Below are positions 1 through 8,936 of a DNA stretch of 35,019 bases, one piece after another. Made by a program: the position numbers and the translations under genes. This DNA comes from an uncultured Prevotella sp. (GTDB taxonomy: Bacteria > Bacteroidota > Bacteroidia > Bacteroidales > Bacteroidaceae): positions 1 to 35,019 of the forward strand of contig CAMGFM010000002.1 in the NCBI GenBank assembly GCA_946055365.1, in the 5' to 3' direction. The notes under the pieces were generated by a model. That model was not told the DNA's origin, did not search any database, and saw only the letters and a program-made list of their open reading frames with translations. Each line of letters starts with the position of its first letter. The first letter of the stretch is position 1.

Positions 1-51
1 ATCGCCAGCAGATTTACAGTCTGCCCCATTTGGCCACTCTGGTAACCACCC
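1..51 (-). tRNA. tRNA-Tyr (GTA), 5' part only, runs off the left edge
   Basis: Read on the minus strand from 51, the sequence gives a 7-base acceptor strand GGGTGGT, then T8 and A9, a D arm (CCA ... TGG), and a perfect anticodon stem GCAGA/TCTGC around the loop CTGTAAA. The anticodon GTA is the complement of bases 15-17. This matches the usual bacterial tRNA-Tyr pattern. The variable arm, T arm and 3' acceptor strand lie outside the window, so only about 51 bases are visible. A TACCTTTG promoter element lies just upstream at 78-85. Confidence 0.93.
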
Positions 52-77
52 TTGCGTTTGATTTCTCAAAGCGAGTG

Positions 78-85
78 CAAAGGTA
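78..85 (-). promoter_or_regulatory. -7 element TACCTTTG for tRNA-Tyr
   Basis: The minus strand reads TACCTTTG here, an exact match to the Bacteroidetes -7 consensus TAnnTTTG. It lies about 27 bases upstream of the mature tRNA 5' end, a sensible position for a short leader. A TTTG that could serve as -33 element is about 24 bases further upstream, a little far for the usual 18-21 base spacer. Confidence 0.6.
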
Positions 86-181
86 AGCATAATTTTTCTA
101 ATATACGCACAAAAAGCAGTTTTTTTTATTCCCGAAACTCACATTTGTCCACATAGTCACCGTCTTCGTCTTGTGCTGGTG

Positions 182-203
182 ACGTTTTGCGGGTGAAAAA
201 CGT
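182..203. promoter_or_regulatory. Inverted repeat upstream of the GH2 promoter
   Basis: ACGTTTT at 182-188 and AAAACGT at 197-203 are perfect inverted repeats separated by 8 bases. The centre is about 63 bp upstream of the GH2 -7 element, close to the distance of the LacI-like sites from the susC and malQ promoters. It could be a regulator site for the beta-galactosidase gene. It is not a central-CG LacI palindrome, so a different regulator is more likely. Confidence 0.3.
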
Positions 204-255
204 TGACGTTGAATAAAATATATAGGTATGGATATGTCGTGTGGAATATTTTTAG

Positions 256-263
256 TAAATTTG
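256..263 (+). promoter_or_regulatory. -7 element TAAATTTG for the GH2 gene
   Basis: An exact TAnnTTTG match followed by CATC, 55 bases upstream of the ATG at 319, giving a leader of about 50 bases. No clear TTTG -33 element sits at the usual distance, so activation by an upstream regulator is possible. Confidence 0.55.
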
Positions 264-318
264 CATCATACCATAGGTCTACAAAACAAACATATAAAAA
301 CATTAACCTTTTATTCAA

Positions 319-3300
319 ATGAAAAGAAACATTATTTATAGTGTCGCCGCTGCGACGCTGTTCCTTTTTGCAGTCTCCGCTACGGCTGCGCCTAAGGGCA
401 AGAAAAAGGCAAGGAAAGCCGTGGCTGTAAAGGTGGAAAACACTGCCCCGACTGTGGAATTCAGCGATGCGTGGGTGGAGGACGAGACAAAGTTTGAAGA
501 CCGCAAGGAGGCGGCTCACGCTACGTTCATACCTTACTCCACGACGGAGCTGATGAAAAAGGACTCCTACTTTGTGAAGCCTTGGGAGACACCACGACAT
601 GCCGACTATATGCTTCTCAACGGCAAATGGAAGTTTCATTACACCGCCGACTGGAAGCAGGGCAAGCCCGAGGAGGCCGATTTCTATGCCGACGGTGCAG
701 ATGTGTCGGCGTGGAATGACATAACCGTGCCGCTCAACTGGGAGATGGCTGGCTATGACGTGCCTGTCTACAACAATGTGGGCTACCCCTTCCACAACAA
801 TCCGCCCTACATCAAGGCCATGGACGACAATTTCGACAAGAATCCCGTGGGTTCCTACCGTCGCACGTTCACCTTGCCCGAGGGCTGGGACAGCGGCAAG
901 CGCGTGTTCCTGCACTTTGACGGAGCGTGCAGTGCCATTGTGGTGTGGGTGAACGGCAAGTATGCCGGCTACTCGCAGGGTGCCAACACCGACGCCGAGT
1001 TTGACGTTACGCAACTCGTGCGCAAGGGCAGCAACAACGTCTCCGTGAGAGTCTACAGATGGTGTGACGGCGCATATCTTGAGGGTCAGGACATGTGGCA
1101 TCTTGCAGGTATTCACCGCGACGTGTATCTTGTCGCCACGCCGCGCACGTTTGTCAGCGACCATTACATCACCTCGGCCCTCGACGGCAGCTACACTTCG
1201 GGCAGCCTTAACGTGGAACTTACCGTCAGCAACGCCTTTGGCGAGAACACGTCCAAGACCTTTGAGGTAGAGCTGCTTGACCCTGCGGGCAGAAAGGTGG
1301 CATCAAGGCAGACCGACCTGACCATGACGGCGGCAGACAGCAAGAAGCTGGTGGCGTTGACCCTTGAGGGACTCACCGGGTTGCAGCCGTGGTCAACCGA
1401 ACACCCCAATCTCTACACCGTAGTGGTGAGACAGATGAGCGAGGGCAAGGAAGAGATGGTGTTTTCCACAAGATATGGATTCCGCAGTGTGCAGCAGCGA
1501 GGCAATCTCTATTATGTCAACGGCAAGAGAGTGTTCTTCAAGGGCGTAAACACGCAGGACATACATCCCGAGTACGGCCATGCCATCGACGTGGCGACCA
1601 TGCTCAAGGACGTGCAGCTCATGAAGCGTGCCAATGTCAACACCGTGCGCACCAGCCACTATCCGAGACAGGCCAAGATGTATGCCATGTTTGACTACTA
1701 CGGTCTCTACTGCATGAACGAGGCCGACGTGGAGTGCCACAACAACCATTCGCTCTCCAACAATCCCACTTGGCGCGACGCTTACGTAGACCGCACGGCA
1801 CGCATGGTGCTGCGCGACCGCAATCACCCGAGCGTGGTGTTCTGGTCATTGGGCAATGAGAGTGGCGGAGGCGACAATTTCCAGGCCACATACGACTGTG
1901 TGAAGCAGCTGTTGCCCGGCAGAGACGCGTGGGTGCATTATGAGGGTCACAACCACGGCGAGAAATACTCTGACATGGGTTCTGACATGTATCCGCAGGT
2001 CAAGACCGTCGTGGAGCAGCGTGGCGGCCTTAACGGCAAGCCCTATTTCATCTGCGAGTATGCCCATGCCATGGGACAGGCCGTGGGCAACCTGCAAGAA
2101 TACTGGGACGTGATAGAGTCGTCAAACGGCATCGTGGGCGGCTGTATATGGGACTGGGTTGATCAGGGCATCTATGACACCCGCCGCATACGCGACAACA
2201 AGCCGCTGACCGACCCCTCCACGGGGCTCCACTACTACACTTCGGGCTATGACTACACGCGCATGAACCGCGGCGACAACGGTTTCCAGGGCGACTTCAT
2301 GAGCAACGGCATCATCACGCCGGGTCGTGAGTGGACCGCAAAGCTCACCGAGGTGAAGTATGTCTACAAATATGTTGACTTCGTGGCGTTCCGCAACCAC
2401 CGTCTTGTGGTCAAGAACAAGATGAACTTCACCAACCTCAACGACGAGTACACCCTTGCGTGGAAGATACTCAAGAACGGCAGCACCGTAGAGCAAGGCA
2501 CAGCCTCCCTGCCGCAGTGTGGGCCGGGCAAGACTGCCGACGTGGAGATACCATACACCACAAAGGTTGATGGCAATGCCGAATATATCATACAGCTGTC
2601 GTTCCTCCTCAAGGACGACAAGTCATGGGAGAAGAAGGGATATGCCATGGCAGAGCAGCAGTTCTTGCTTAATGCCGACGAGACAGTCAACTGTCTCAGC
2701 GTGGCAGACCCCACTTTCGTGCAGCAGCCGCGCAAGCCGCTCGCCGAGATAAAGGCCAAGGGCAAGCTCAAGGTCAAGGGCAACACCGTCAGCGGCGACA
2801 ATTTCACCATGACATTCGCACAGGACGGCACGATAGCCGACTGGAGCTGGCAGGGCAAGCAGCTTGTGATGCCTGGCAGCGGTCCTGACTTCAACGGATT
2901 CCGCCGTATAGCCAACGACAACATCAGTCTCGGAGCTACGGGTGGCGTCGCAGAAAACGAAAACAAGGAAGAGGGCGCGCTCTCTGGTCACAAGACTCTC
3001 GTGTCTGCCCCGAAAAAGGTTGGCAAGAACGTCGTTGTGGAGACGGCGGTGAGCAATGGCAAGGACACCCACGCCATTGTCTACACTATCTATCCCAACG
3101 GTGTTGTCGACATGGCTGTGAAGTTTGAGAACTCGTCGGTTGACACCAGGCGCATAGGCATAACCATGCAGTTTGCGCCGGGCTTTGAGCAGGTGGACTA
3201 CTATGCCAAGGGTCCGTGGTCTAACTATATAGACCGCCAGCGCGGCTCCATGCTCGCCCGTTACGCCACTACCGTTGACGGAATGTTTGAGGAGCAGAGC

Positions 3301-3621
3301 GCGCCGCAGACTATGGGCGACCGTCAGGGACTCCGCGACCTCACGCTCGGCGGCAACGGCGTGGCATTGCGCGTGGAGACAGAGGGCATGTTGGCGTTCT
3401 CGCTCTCTCATGTCGATGACAGCCAGTTCAATTATGACGTGTTCTATGGCGGCAAGCATCCTTACGACCTCACGCGCAGCGCGCAGGTGTTTGCCCACTT
3501 CGACTACTGGCAGCGCGGTATAGGCAACCACTCCTGCGGTGGCGACTCCTGCCTGCCGCAGTATGCTTCGCCCACAGGCCAGTTTGACGTGAAGCTGAGG
3601 TTTACGCCGCAGTCGAGATAA
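319..3621 (+). CDS. Secreted GH2 beta-galactosidase-type glycoside hydrolase
   Basis: This 1100-residue enzyme should hydrolyse terminal beta-galactosides (GH2, LacZ-like architecture) in the periplasm or outside the cell. A signal peptide (MKRN..., hydrophobic stretch, cut near SATA-AP) is followed by a basic linker, the GH2 sugar-binding jelly roll (about 80-275), an Ig-like domain, the TIM barrel (about 395-670) and a C-terminal beta-galactosidase small-chain-like domain. The predicted acid/base is E514 in SLGNESG and the nucleophile E580 in FICEYAHAMG. The start fits the signal peptide and the promoter at 256. It appears to be a single-gene unit, ended by the hairpin at 3683. A longer paralogue lies inverted at 30743-34402. 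GH2 also contains other beta-glycosidases, so galactosidase is the best family guess, not proven. Confidence 0.93.
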   Translation: MKRNIIYSVAAATLFLFAVSATAAPKGKKKARKAVAVKVENTAPTVEFSDAWVEDETKFEDRKEAAHATFIPYSTTELMKKDSYFVKPWETPRHADYMLLNGKWKFHYTADWKQGKPEEADFYADGADVSAWNDITVPLNWEMAGYDVPVYNNVGYPFHNNPPYIKAMDDNFDKNPVGSYRRTFTLPEGWDSGKRVFLHFDGACSAIVVWVNGKYAGYSQGANTDAEFDVTQLVRKGSNNVSVRVYRWCDGAYLEGQDMWHLAGIHRDVYLVATPRTFVSDHYITSALDGSYTSGSLNVELTVSNAFGENTSKTFEVELLDPAGRKVASRQTDLTMTAADSKKLVALTLEGLTGLQPWSTEHPNLYTVVVRQMSEGKEEMVFSTRYGFRSVQQRGNLYYVNGKRVFFKGVNTQDIHPEYGHAIDVATMLKDVQLMKRANVNTVRTSHYPRQAKMYAMFDYYGLYCMNEADVECHNNHSLSNNPTWRDAYVDRTARMVLRDRNHPSVVFWSLGNESGGGDNFQATYDCVKQLLPGRDAWVHYEGHNHGEKYSDMGSDMYPQVKTVVEQRGGLNGKPYFICEYAHAMGQAVGNLQEYWDVIESSNGIVGGCIWDWVDQGIYDTRRIRDNKPLTDPSTGLHYYTSGYDYTRMNRGDNGFQGDFMSNGIITPGREWTAKLTEVKYVYKYVDFVAFRNHRLVVKNKMNFTNLNDEYTLAWKILKNGSTVEQGTASLPQCGPGKTADVEIPYTTKVDGNAEYIIQLSFLLKDDKSWEKKGYAMAEQQFLLNADETVNCLSVADPTFVQQPRKPLAEIKAKGKLKVKGNTVSGDNFTMTFAQDGTIADWSWQGKQLVMPGSGPDFNGFRRIANDNISLGATGGVAENENKEEGALSGHKTLVSAPKKVGKNVVVETAVSNGKDTHAIVYTIYPNGVVDMAVKFENSSVDTRRIGITMQFAPGFEQVDYYAKGPWSNYIDRQRGSMLARYATTVDGMFEEQSAPQTMGDRQGLRDLTLGGNGVALRVETEGMLAFSLSHVDDSQFNYDVFYGGKHPYDLTRSAQVFAHFDYWQRGIGNHSCGGDSCLPQYASPTGQFDVKLRFTPQSR

Positions 3622-3682
3622 CATAAACGTGCCACGCATGGCTTCCCATAGGCGGTCATGCCTCACGTGACGGCATACTATT

Positions 3683-3727
3683 GCGGAGCTGTCTTCCTGC
3701 TTTTTCGGGGAGACGGCTCCGCTTTTT
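3683..3727 (+). terminator. Rho-independent terminator after the GH2 gene
   Basis: GCGGAGC (3683-3689) pairs with GCTCCGC (3716-3722). The stem continues with a T-G pair and GTCT/AGAC, and five Ts follow the stem. It lies 60 bases past the GH2 stop codon. Confidence 0.8.
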
Positions 3728-3756
3728 CGTTGTCAAACGGTTGCGTAAGTGTCTCA

Positions 3757-3920
3757 ACGTGGCTCTTTCGGTTCTCTCAAGTGCCACTTCCCTTATCCTA
3801 AAGTGCCGCTTTGCGTTTCCCAAGTGCCACTCTCCGTTCCCCATGTGGCTCTTTCTGTTCTTCCAAGTGCCATTTTCCGCTCTACAAGTGGCTTTTTTCG
3901 TTTTCTCAGGTGTTTCTTTC
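3757..3920. repeat. Array A: 21-22 bp dyad-core repeat, 8 units
   Basis: The core AAGTGCCACTT and variants starts (at its GTG) at 3759, 3781, 3803, 3824, 3845, 3867, 3888 and 3910, spacings of 22, 22, 21, 21, 22, 21 and 22 bp. The units are joined by pyrimidine-rich text such as CCGTTCTC. All cores point the same way. The array lies between the GH2 terminator and the SGNH gene promoter at 4077-4106. Apparent open frames through it only reflect a 7-codon echo of the repeat. Confidence 0.85.
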
Positions 3921-4076
3921 TTATAACTCACACCAAGACAAGGACGCGCTTTTTGTACCGTTGTTCACGTCGTGTGCATAGTCATTCGCATGATGTCACG
4001 TCATGAGCGTGTGCACGTGTCTCTGTGTGTGCGCATGATATATTGTGCCGTGCATAAAAATATCCTGTGAGAAACC

Positions 4077-4106
4077 TTTGGGTAATTAAAAAAATGTATA
4101 ACTTTG
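4077..4106 (+). promoter_or_regulatory. Promoter of the SGNH-MBOAT unit
   Basis: TTTG at 4077-4080 and TAACTTTG at 4099-4106, separated by 18 bases, fit the Bacteroidetes -33/-7 promoter pattern well. Transcription would start near 4110, about 40 bases before the ATG at 4151. This argues against the earlier in-frame starts at 4067 and 4094, which lie inside or before the promoter. Confidence 0.75.
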
Positions 4107-4150
4107 CACACCGTTTTTATAGGGATAAACATTCTTACACAACACAGCAG

Positions 4151-5068
4151 ATGAATGACACCTTCAAGTTGGCGGCAATATTCCTTTTGTCGCTTGCCAT
4201 CTTCGCCTTATACTCACTTGTGCCTGAGGAAATGGCAGAGTCCATGCACATCAGGCAGATAAGCCTTGGCTCGGGAGACACTTTCCGTGCCGCTGGAGAG
4301 CCTGCCGACAGCGTCGCTGCCGCCGAGGCAGAGCAGGAGACGCTTGCCGTCGTGCCTACAGACACCACTCGGCAGGTCATACTGCTCTTTGGCGACTCCA
4401 TGTCTCAACCTTTGGCACTCCGACTCTCCGACTATGCCGCCCATAACGGCCACAGCCTGACTTGCGTCACGTGGAATGGCTCAGGCACAAAGACGTGGGC
4501 GGAGAGCGACACGCTCAACCGTTACATAAGCGAGCTGCGCCCCACACAGATATTCGTGTGCCTTGGCAGCAACGAGCTTTACACCAAGGACATGAAAGGC
4601 TGCCACACGAAAATCACGCGCATAATGCAGCGCATGGGCAACGTGCCTTTCGTGTGGATAGGGCCGCCCAACTGGTGTGAGGACAACGGCATCAACGACC
4701 TCATAGAGCAGGCCGTGGGCAAGAGGCGGTTCTTCAGGACCAAGGGCATGGAGTTTGAGCGGCAGCAAGACGGCCGTCACCCCACCTATGGTGCGTCTGT
4801 GGTGTGGATGGACAGCATCGTGGGCTGGATAAACGCAGGACATTCGCTGCACCCCATACGTCTCGAGAAGCCCGAGAAGAGGTGTGTCAGATATAGCCAG
4901 CTGTTCATTTCGGATAAAAAGCAGGCGCATGGCGCACAGCCGGCAGACTCTGCCGCCGTCGAAAGCCCCGTGACACAGGAGAGCGACATGCCCGCAGATC
5001 CGCAGACACCCGTGGAGGCAGAGCCTCGGGGTGTGCCTGCCGACACCGTGGCGCAAGGCAAAAAATAA
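4151..5068 (+). CDS. Membrane-anchored SGNH hydrolase-like protein, partner of MBOAT
   Basis: This protein of about 305 residues has an N-terminal membrane anchor (FKLAAIFLLSLAIFALYSLV) followed by an SGNH/GDSL fold. Visible blocks are FGDSMS with Ser83, the GSNEL block with Asn141, and DGRHP with Asp207 and His210, a complete catalytic set. The C-terminal 60 residues are acidic, rich in Pro and Ala and probably disordered. The MBOAT gene follows after 21 bases. Such pairs (AlgI with AlgJ/AlgX, PatA with PatB, DltB with DltD) pass acyl groups, usually acetyl, onto extracellular polymers. I infer that this protein performs the extracytoplasmic transfer to a cell-surface glycan. The target polymer cannot be read from the sequence. 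Confidence 0.82.
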   Translation: MNDTFKLAAIFLLSLAIFALYSLVPEEMAESMHIRQISLGSGDTFRAAGEPADSVAAAEAEQETLAVVPTDTTRQVILLFGDSMSQPLALRLSDYAAHNGHSLTCVTWNGSGTKTWAESDTLNRYISELRPTQIFVCLGSNELYTKDMKGCHTKITRIMQRMGNVPFVWIGPPNWCEDNGINDLIEQAVGKRRFFRTKGMEFERQQDGRHPTYGASVVWMDSIVGWINAGHSLHPIRLEKPEKRCVRYSQLFISDKKQAHGAQPADSAAVESPVTQESDMPADPQTPVEAEPRGVPADTVAQGKK

Positions 5069-5089
5069 CAACGAAACACATTACACGCG

Positions 5090-6505
5090 ATGAACTTTAC
5101 CGATTTTTACATGCAGCTGACGTTAGTTGCGTTTCTCGTCATCTTTGCCGTGGTGCGCCGACACTCGCGCGTGGCTATGATGATGTATGTGCTGGCGTTC
5201 AACCTCTATTTTGCCTACCGTCTCAACGGCATGCAGATGTGGCTGCTGCCGCTTACCGCCTGCCTCAACTATGCCCTTGTGCAGGAGATGAGCCTGCGCG
5301 AGGGCAGGGCACGCAGGCTTCTGCTGTGGGCGGTGGTGGCTGCCGACATTGGCGCGCTGGCCTATTTCAAGTACACCACGTTCATCTTTGACGACGTTAT
5401 AGGCAAGATGATAGGCAGCAACTTCTCCCTGCACTCTGTGGTGATGCCCGTGGGCGTGTCGTTCTACACCTTTCAGGCTGTGAGCTATGCCGTGGATGTC
5501 TACAGGCGGCGTTTCACGATGGAGGTCAGGCTGCTTGAATATCTCTTTTATCTCACGTTCTTCCCCCTGTTGCTCGCCGGGCCCATCACGCGTGCCTGCA
5601 ACCTTCTGCCGCAGTTGCGCCGCAACAGTCCTGCGTCGGGCCGCATGGTGTGGACGGGGCTTTGGCTGCTGATGCTCGGCATGTTGAAGAAGTTTGTAGT
5701 GGCAGACTACATAGCGCAGTTCAACAACTGGGTGTTTGATGCTCCGCAGTCGTTCTCGGGATTTGAGAACATGGCGGCTTTCTTGGGCTATCCCGTGCAG
5801 ATATACCTCGACTTCTCGGGCTACAGCGACATGAGCATAGGCGTTGCGGCCATGCTTGGCTTCATGCTGCCCGACAATTTTCGCTTCCCCTACCGCTCCC
5901 TCAGTCTCACCGAGTTCTGGCGACGCTGGCACATCTCGCTCTCCACGTGGTTCAGAGACTATCTCTACATACCCTTGGGCGGCAACCGCAAAGGCACGCT
6001 GCGCATGTATCTCAACAATTTTGTCACCATGCTTGTGGCAGGACTGTGGCATGGCGCGTCGTGGATGTTTGTCATTTGGGGAGCGTTGCACGGCATAGGC
6101 CTCGCCATACACAAGTTTTTCAGCCGCCAGCTGGGCCTGCGTCTCCCCAACAATGTCGCTGGCAATGCCCTGTCGTGGCTGTTGACCTATGCCTATGTGT
6201 GCGTGGCGTGGACATTCTTCAGGGCCACAGACGTGGGGTGCGTGGTCACGATGTATGCGCGCATTGCGACAGACCTCAGCATGGACTATCTTGTGCCGTT
6301 TGTGTGCGCCCGTCCCGTGTGGACTCTGCTCGTGGCGGTGTCCATGCTGACCTATCTTGTGCCTGAGCGGCAGTACACCCGTATGCAGATGCGTTTCATC
6401 TGCCTGCCATGGGCGGTAAAGTTTGTGTCGTTTCTCGTGTTGGCGCAGCTGGCCGTACAGATGTCGTCGGAAAATGTGCAGCCGTTTATATACGCCAACT
6501 TCTAA
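5090..6505 (+). CDS. MBOAT-family membrane O-acyltransferase (AlgI/DltB-like)
   Basis: This 471-residue polytopic membrane protein has about ten or more hydrophobic segments. It carries the family signature WRRWHISLSTWFRDY followed by IPLGGNR, and the putative catalytic His321 in GLWHGAS. MBOAT proteins of this group move an acyl group, normally acetyl from a cytoplasmic donor, across the inner membrane for O-acylation of polysaccharides or other envelope polymers. It is co-transcribed with the SGNH gene 21 bases upstream, from the promoter at 4077-4106. Length and motifs are typical and nothing looks broken. No polysaccharide biosynthesis genes are nearby, so the acceptor is unknown. Confidence 0.92.
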   Translation: MNFTDFYMQLTLVAFLVIFAVVRRHSRVAMMMYVLAFNLYFAYRLNGMQMWLLPLTACLNYALVQEMSLREGRARRLLLWAVVAADIGALAYFKYTTFIFDDVIGKMIGSNFSLHSVVMPVGVSFYTFQAVSYAVDVYRRRFTMEVRLLEYLFYLTFFPLLLAGPITRACNLLPQLRRNSPASGRMVWTGLWLLMLGMLKKFVVADYIAQFNNWVFDAPQSFSGFENMAAFLGYPVQIYLDFSGYSDMSIGVAAMLGFMLPDNFRFPYRSLSLTEFWRRWHISLSTWFRDYLYIPLGGNRKGTLRMYLNNFVTMLVAGLWHGASWMFVIWGALHGIGLAIHKFFSRQLGLRLPNNVAGNALSWLLTYAYVCVAWTFFRATDVGCVVTMYARIATDLSMDYLVPFVCARPVWTLLVAVSMLTYLVPERQYTRMQMRFICLPWAVKFVSFLVLAQLAVQMSSENVQPFIYANF

Positions 6506-6540
6506 GGCGTTTGCAAAGTGCAAAAGCGTTTTCTTAATAG

Positions 6541-6599
6541 TAAAGGTGGATGCGACGTGTCAGGCAAAATGTCCTGCACGCTGCATCCACCTTTCTTTT
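6541..6599 (+). terminator. Strong hairpin terminator after the MBOAT gene
   Basis: AAAGGTGGATGC (6542-6553) pairs perfectly with GCATCCACCTTT (6583-6594). An inner stem CGTG.CAGG/CCTGCACG extends it, and CTTTCTTTTG follows. It lies 36 bases after the MBOAT stop and faces the convergent peptidase gene, so it may serve both strands. Confidence 0.8.
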
Positions 6600-6721
6600 G
6601 TATGGGGCGCACACGTGGCTTGCCGGTGCTTGCGCGGCTTGTCTCACATGCCCCCGTGTGCTTCTCTCTTGCGCCGCACGGTCATGTCGTTGCGCGCAAG
6701 AGAGTCGTTGTGATGCTATCC

Positions 6722-8866
6722 TTATTTCTTTATGCCCATATTCCAGAGCGTGAAACTGAGTACGTCGGCCTGCTCCTCAAGATGTTTTGCAAGCGGCTTG
6801 CCGCCTCCGTGTCCTGCATTGGTGTCTATGCGTATCAGCACGGGACTCTTGCCTGCCTGACACTCCTGCAATCTTGCCGCAAACTTGAACGAGTGGGCAG
6901 GCACTACGCGGTCGTCGTGGTCGGCGGTGGTCACGAGCGTGGCGGGATAGGCCACTCCAGGCTTGAGGGTGTGCAGCGGAGAGTAGTTGAGCAGATACTC
7001 AAACATCTCCTTAGAGTCTTCCGAGGTGCCGTAGTCGGGAGCCCAGTTCCAGCCGATGGTAAACTTGTGGTAGCGCAGCATGTCCATCACGCCCACGGCA
7101 GGCAGACACACGCGGAAGAGATCGGGACGCTGGGTCATGCATGCGCCCACCAGCAGGCCGCCGTTGCTGCCGCCCTTTATGGCGAGATAGTCTGGTGAGG
7201 TGTACTTGTGGCTGATGAGATACTCGGCAGCCGAGATGAAATCGTCAAAGACGTTTTGCTTCTGCATCTTCGTGCCGCTGACGTGCCATTGCTCGCCATA
7301 TTCGCCGCCGCCTCTCAGCACGGCATGCACGTAGATGCCCCCGCGCTCCATGAACGGTATCATTGACGAGAGGAATGTGGGCGGATAGGTCACGTTAAAG
7401 CCGCCGTAGCCATAAAGCAGCAGCGGGTTGCGTCCGTTGAGCTTCATTCCCTTGCGATAGGTGATGAAGAGCGGGGCCTGTGTGCCGTCCTTGCTCGTGT
7501 AGAACACCATTTCGGTGGTGTAGTCCTGCGTGTTGAAGTTGAGCTTGGGCGCATACATCAGTTTGCAGCTGTTGCTTTCAGGCACATAGCTGTAGATGGA
7601 GTTGGGCGTGGTGTATGACATGAACGAGAGAAACATCTCTTTCTCTCCCTTTTGTCCGCCGAAGCGTGCCGTGCCGATGCCCGGCAGGCTTATCTCGTCC
7701 TTGCGCTTGCCGTCCAGAGTGTAGGTATAGAGGTGCGAGCAGTTGTCCTTGGAATAGTCAAGCACCATCATGTCATCGGCAAAGGTCACGTCCTGCAACA
7801 CCCCGTCGCCCTCTGGCACTATCTCCTGCCAGTCTTTGTAGCCCGGACGCTTAAGCGAGGCGCGCATGAGGCGATATTTGGGTGCGTCGGCATTGGTGAG
7901 TATGAATATGTCGTTGCCCTCCACCTCCACGCTGCCGTAGGTGTAGCGCGGGTCGGCGCACATCTGTATGAACTGCGAGTCCTTGCGTCTGAGGTCTCTC
8001 ACATAGAGGTTGTTGCCATTGTCCATGCCGGCTTCGGAAAGCAGCATCACCGTCTCCTCCTTGTTGACCTCCACGCTATAGAAGCGCAGCGGCTGTGTGG
8101 GGTTGTGAAAGAACACCTCGTCAGATGACTGTGGCGTGCCTATGCGGTGGTAGTATATCTTCTGCACTTCGTTCTTTGACGAAATCTCCCTGCCCTCTTC
8201 GGGCGCGTCATAGGCACTATAATAGAAGCCGTCGCCGAGCCATGTGGCAGAAGTGAACTTTGCCCACACTATATGGTCGTCAAGCACGTTGCCCGTGGCC
8301 ATGTCCTTGACGTATATCTCCTCCCAGTCAGAGCCGTTGCGCGAGATGACGTAGGCCATGTATTTGCCGTTGTTTGAGAAGCTGATGTTCTTGAGTGCCA
8401 CCGTGCCGTCCTTGCTCAGCGTGTTTGGGTCGAGCCACACGCGCCACTTGTCGGCAGGAGCGTCGGGTGCGTCCATCTGATACAGCACGCTCTGGTTTTG
8501 GAGTCCGTTGTTGCGGTAGACATACCATTTGCCTGCACGCTTGAATGGCATACCTATCTTTTCATAGTTGGCGGTCTCTTTCAGGCGTTTGAGTATCTTC
8601 TCTCTCATGGGCAGGCGTTGCAGGTAGGCTTGCGTCACGCTGTTTTGCGCCTCCACCCATGAGGCAGTCTGTGCGCTGGTGTCGTCCTCGAGCCAGCGGT
8701 AAGGGTCTTCCACTTTCACGCCGAAGTACTCGTCGGTGACATTCTCCTTGGCCGTGGGCGGATAGGAGATGTTTTGTGCGGCTACCGTGCCGCTCGCCAG
8801 CATCGTGGCGGCGATGGCTGCCATTGAGGTCTTGTCCATAAGGGCAGCCAGAGAGGTTTTGTTCAT
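6722..8866 (-). CDS. Prolyl oligopeptidase family serine peptidase (S9A), exported
   Basis: This 714-residue enzyme should cleave short peptides after proline, probably in the periplasm. A signal peptide ends near GTVAAQ. A seven-bladed propeller (about 90-450) is followed by the alpha/beta-hydrolase domain with nucleophile Ser567 in GGSNGG, the acidic residue in DHDDRVVP and the His in NAGHGGGKP. Length is typical of S9A. The first 18 codons contain a near-duplicate 9-codon block (MNKTSLAAL / MDKTSMAAI), so translation could also begin at 8839 and still leave a normal signal peptide. No TAnnTTTG promoter was seen directly upstream. The gene may be read from the transporter or from a promoter I do not recognise in the repeat region 8937-9105. 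A role in starch use is not apparent. Confidence 0.93.
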   Translation of the reverse strand: MNKTSLAALMDKTSMAAIAATMLASGTVAAQNISYPPTAKENVTDEYFGVKVEDPYRWLEDDTSAQTASWVEAQNSVTQAYLQRLPMREKILKRLKETANYEKIGMPFKRAGKWYVYRNNGLQNQSVLYQMDAPDAPADKWRVWLDPNTLSKDGTVALKNISFSNNGKYMAYVISRNGSDWEEIYVKDMATGNVLDDHIVWAKFTSATWLGDGFYYSAYDAPEEGREISSKNEVQKIYYHRIGTPQSSDEVFFHNPTQPLRFYSVEVNKEETVMLLSEAGMDNGNNLYVRDLRRKDSQFIQMCADPRYTYGSVEVEGNDIFILTNADAPKYRLMRASLKRPGYKDWQEIVPEGDGVLQDVTFADDMMVLDYSKDNCSHLYTYTLDGKRKDEISLPGIGTARFGGQKGEKEMFLSFMSYTTPNSIYSYVPESNSCKLMYAPKLNFNTQDYTTEMVFYTSKDGTQAPLFITYRKGMKLNGRNPLLLYGYGGFNVTYPPTFLSSMIPFMERGGIYVHAVLRGGGEYGEQWHVSGTKMQKQNVFDDFISAAEYLISHKYTSPDYLAIKGGSNGGLLVGACMTQRPDLFRVCLPAVGVMDMLRYHKFTIGWNWAPDYGTSEDSKEMFEYLLNYSPLHTLKPGVAYPATLVTTADHDDRVVPAHSFKFAARLQECQAGKSPVLIRIDTNAGHGGGKPLAKHLEEQADVLSFTLWNMGIKK

Positions 8867-8936
8867 AGCGATAAATGTATTAATGGTAATGGATTTGTCG
8901 GTGCATGAGGTGCTGTCGGCCCTCCTTGGCTCAGGC

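Noticed and set aside
3731..3747. Possible LacI-type operator (CAAACGGTTG)
   Set aside because: The palindrome is imperfect, it lies inside the sequence after the GH2 terminator, and it is more than 350 bp from the next promoter.
3656..4006. Overlapping open frames on both strands giving 80-90 residue peptides with a 7-residue periodicity
   Set aside because: They are translations of the 21-22 bp array; the period follows from the DNA repeat, frames exist on both strands, and there is no start signal or known domain.
5123..6523. 466-codon antisense frame opposite the MBOAT gene
   Set aside because: Rich in His, Arg and Gln, as expected for a shadow frame of GC-rich coding DNA; the sense strand encodes a clear MBOAT protein with its own promoter and terminator.
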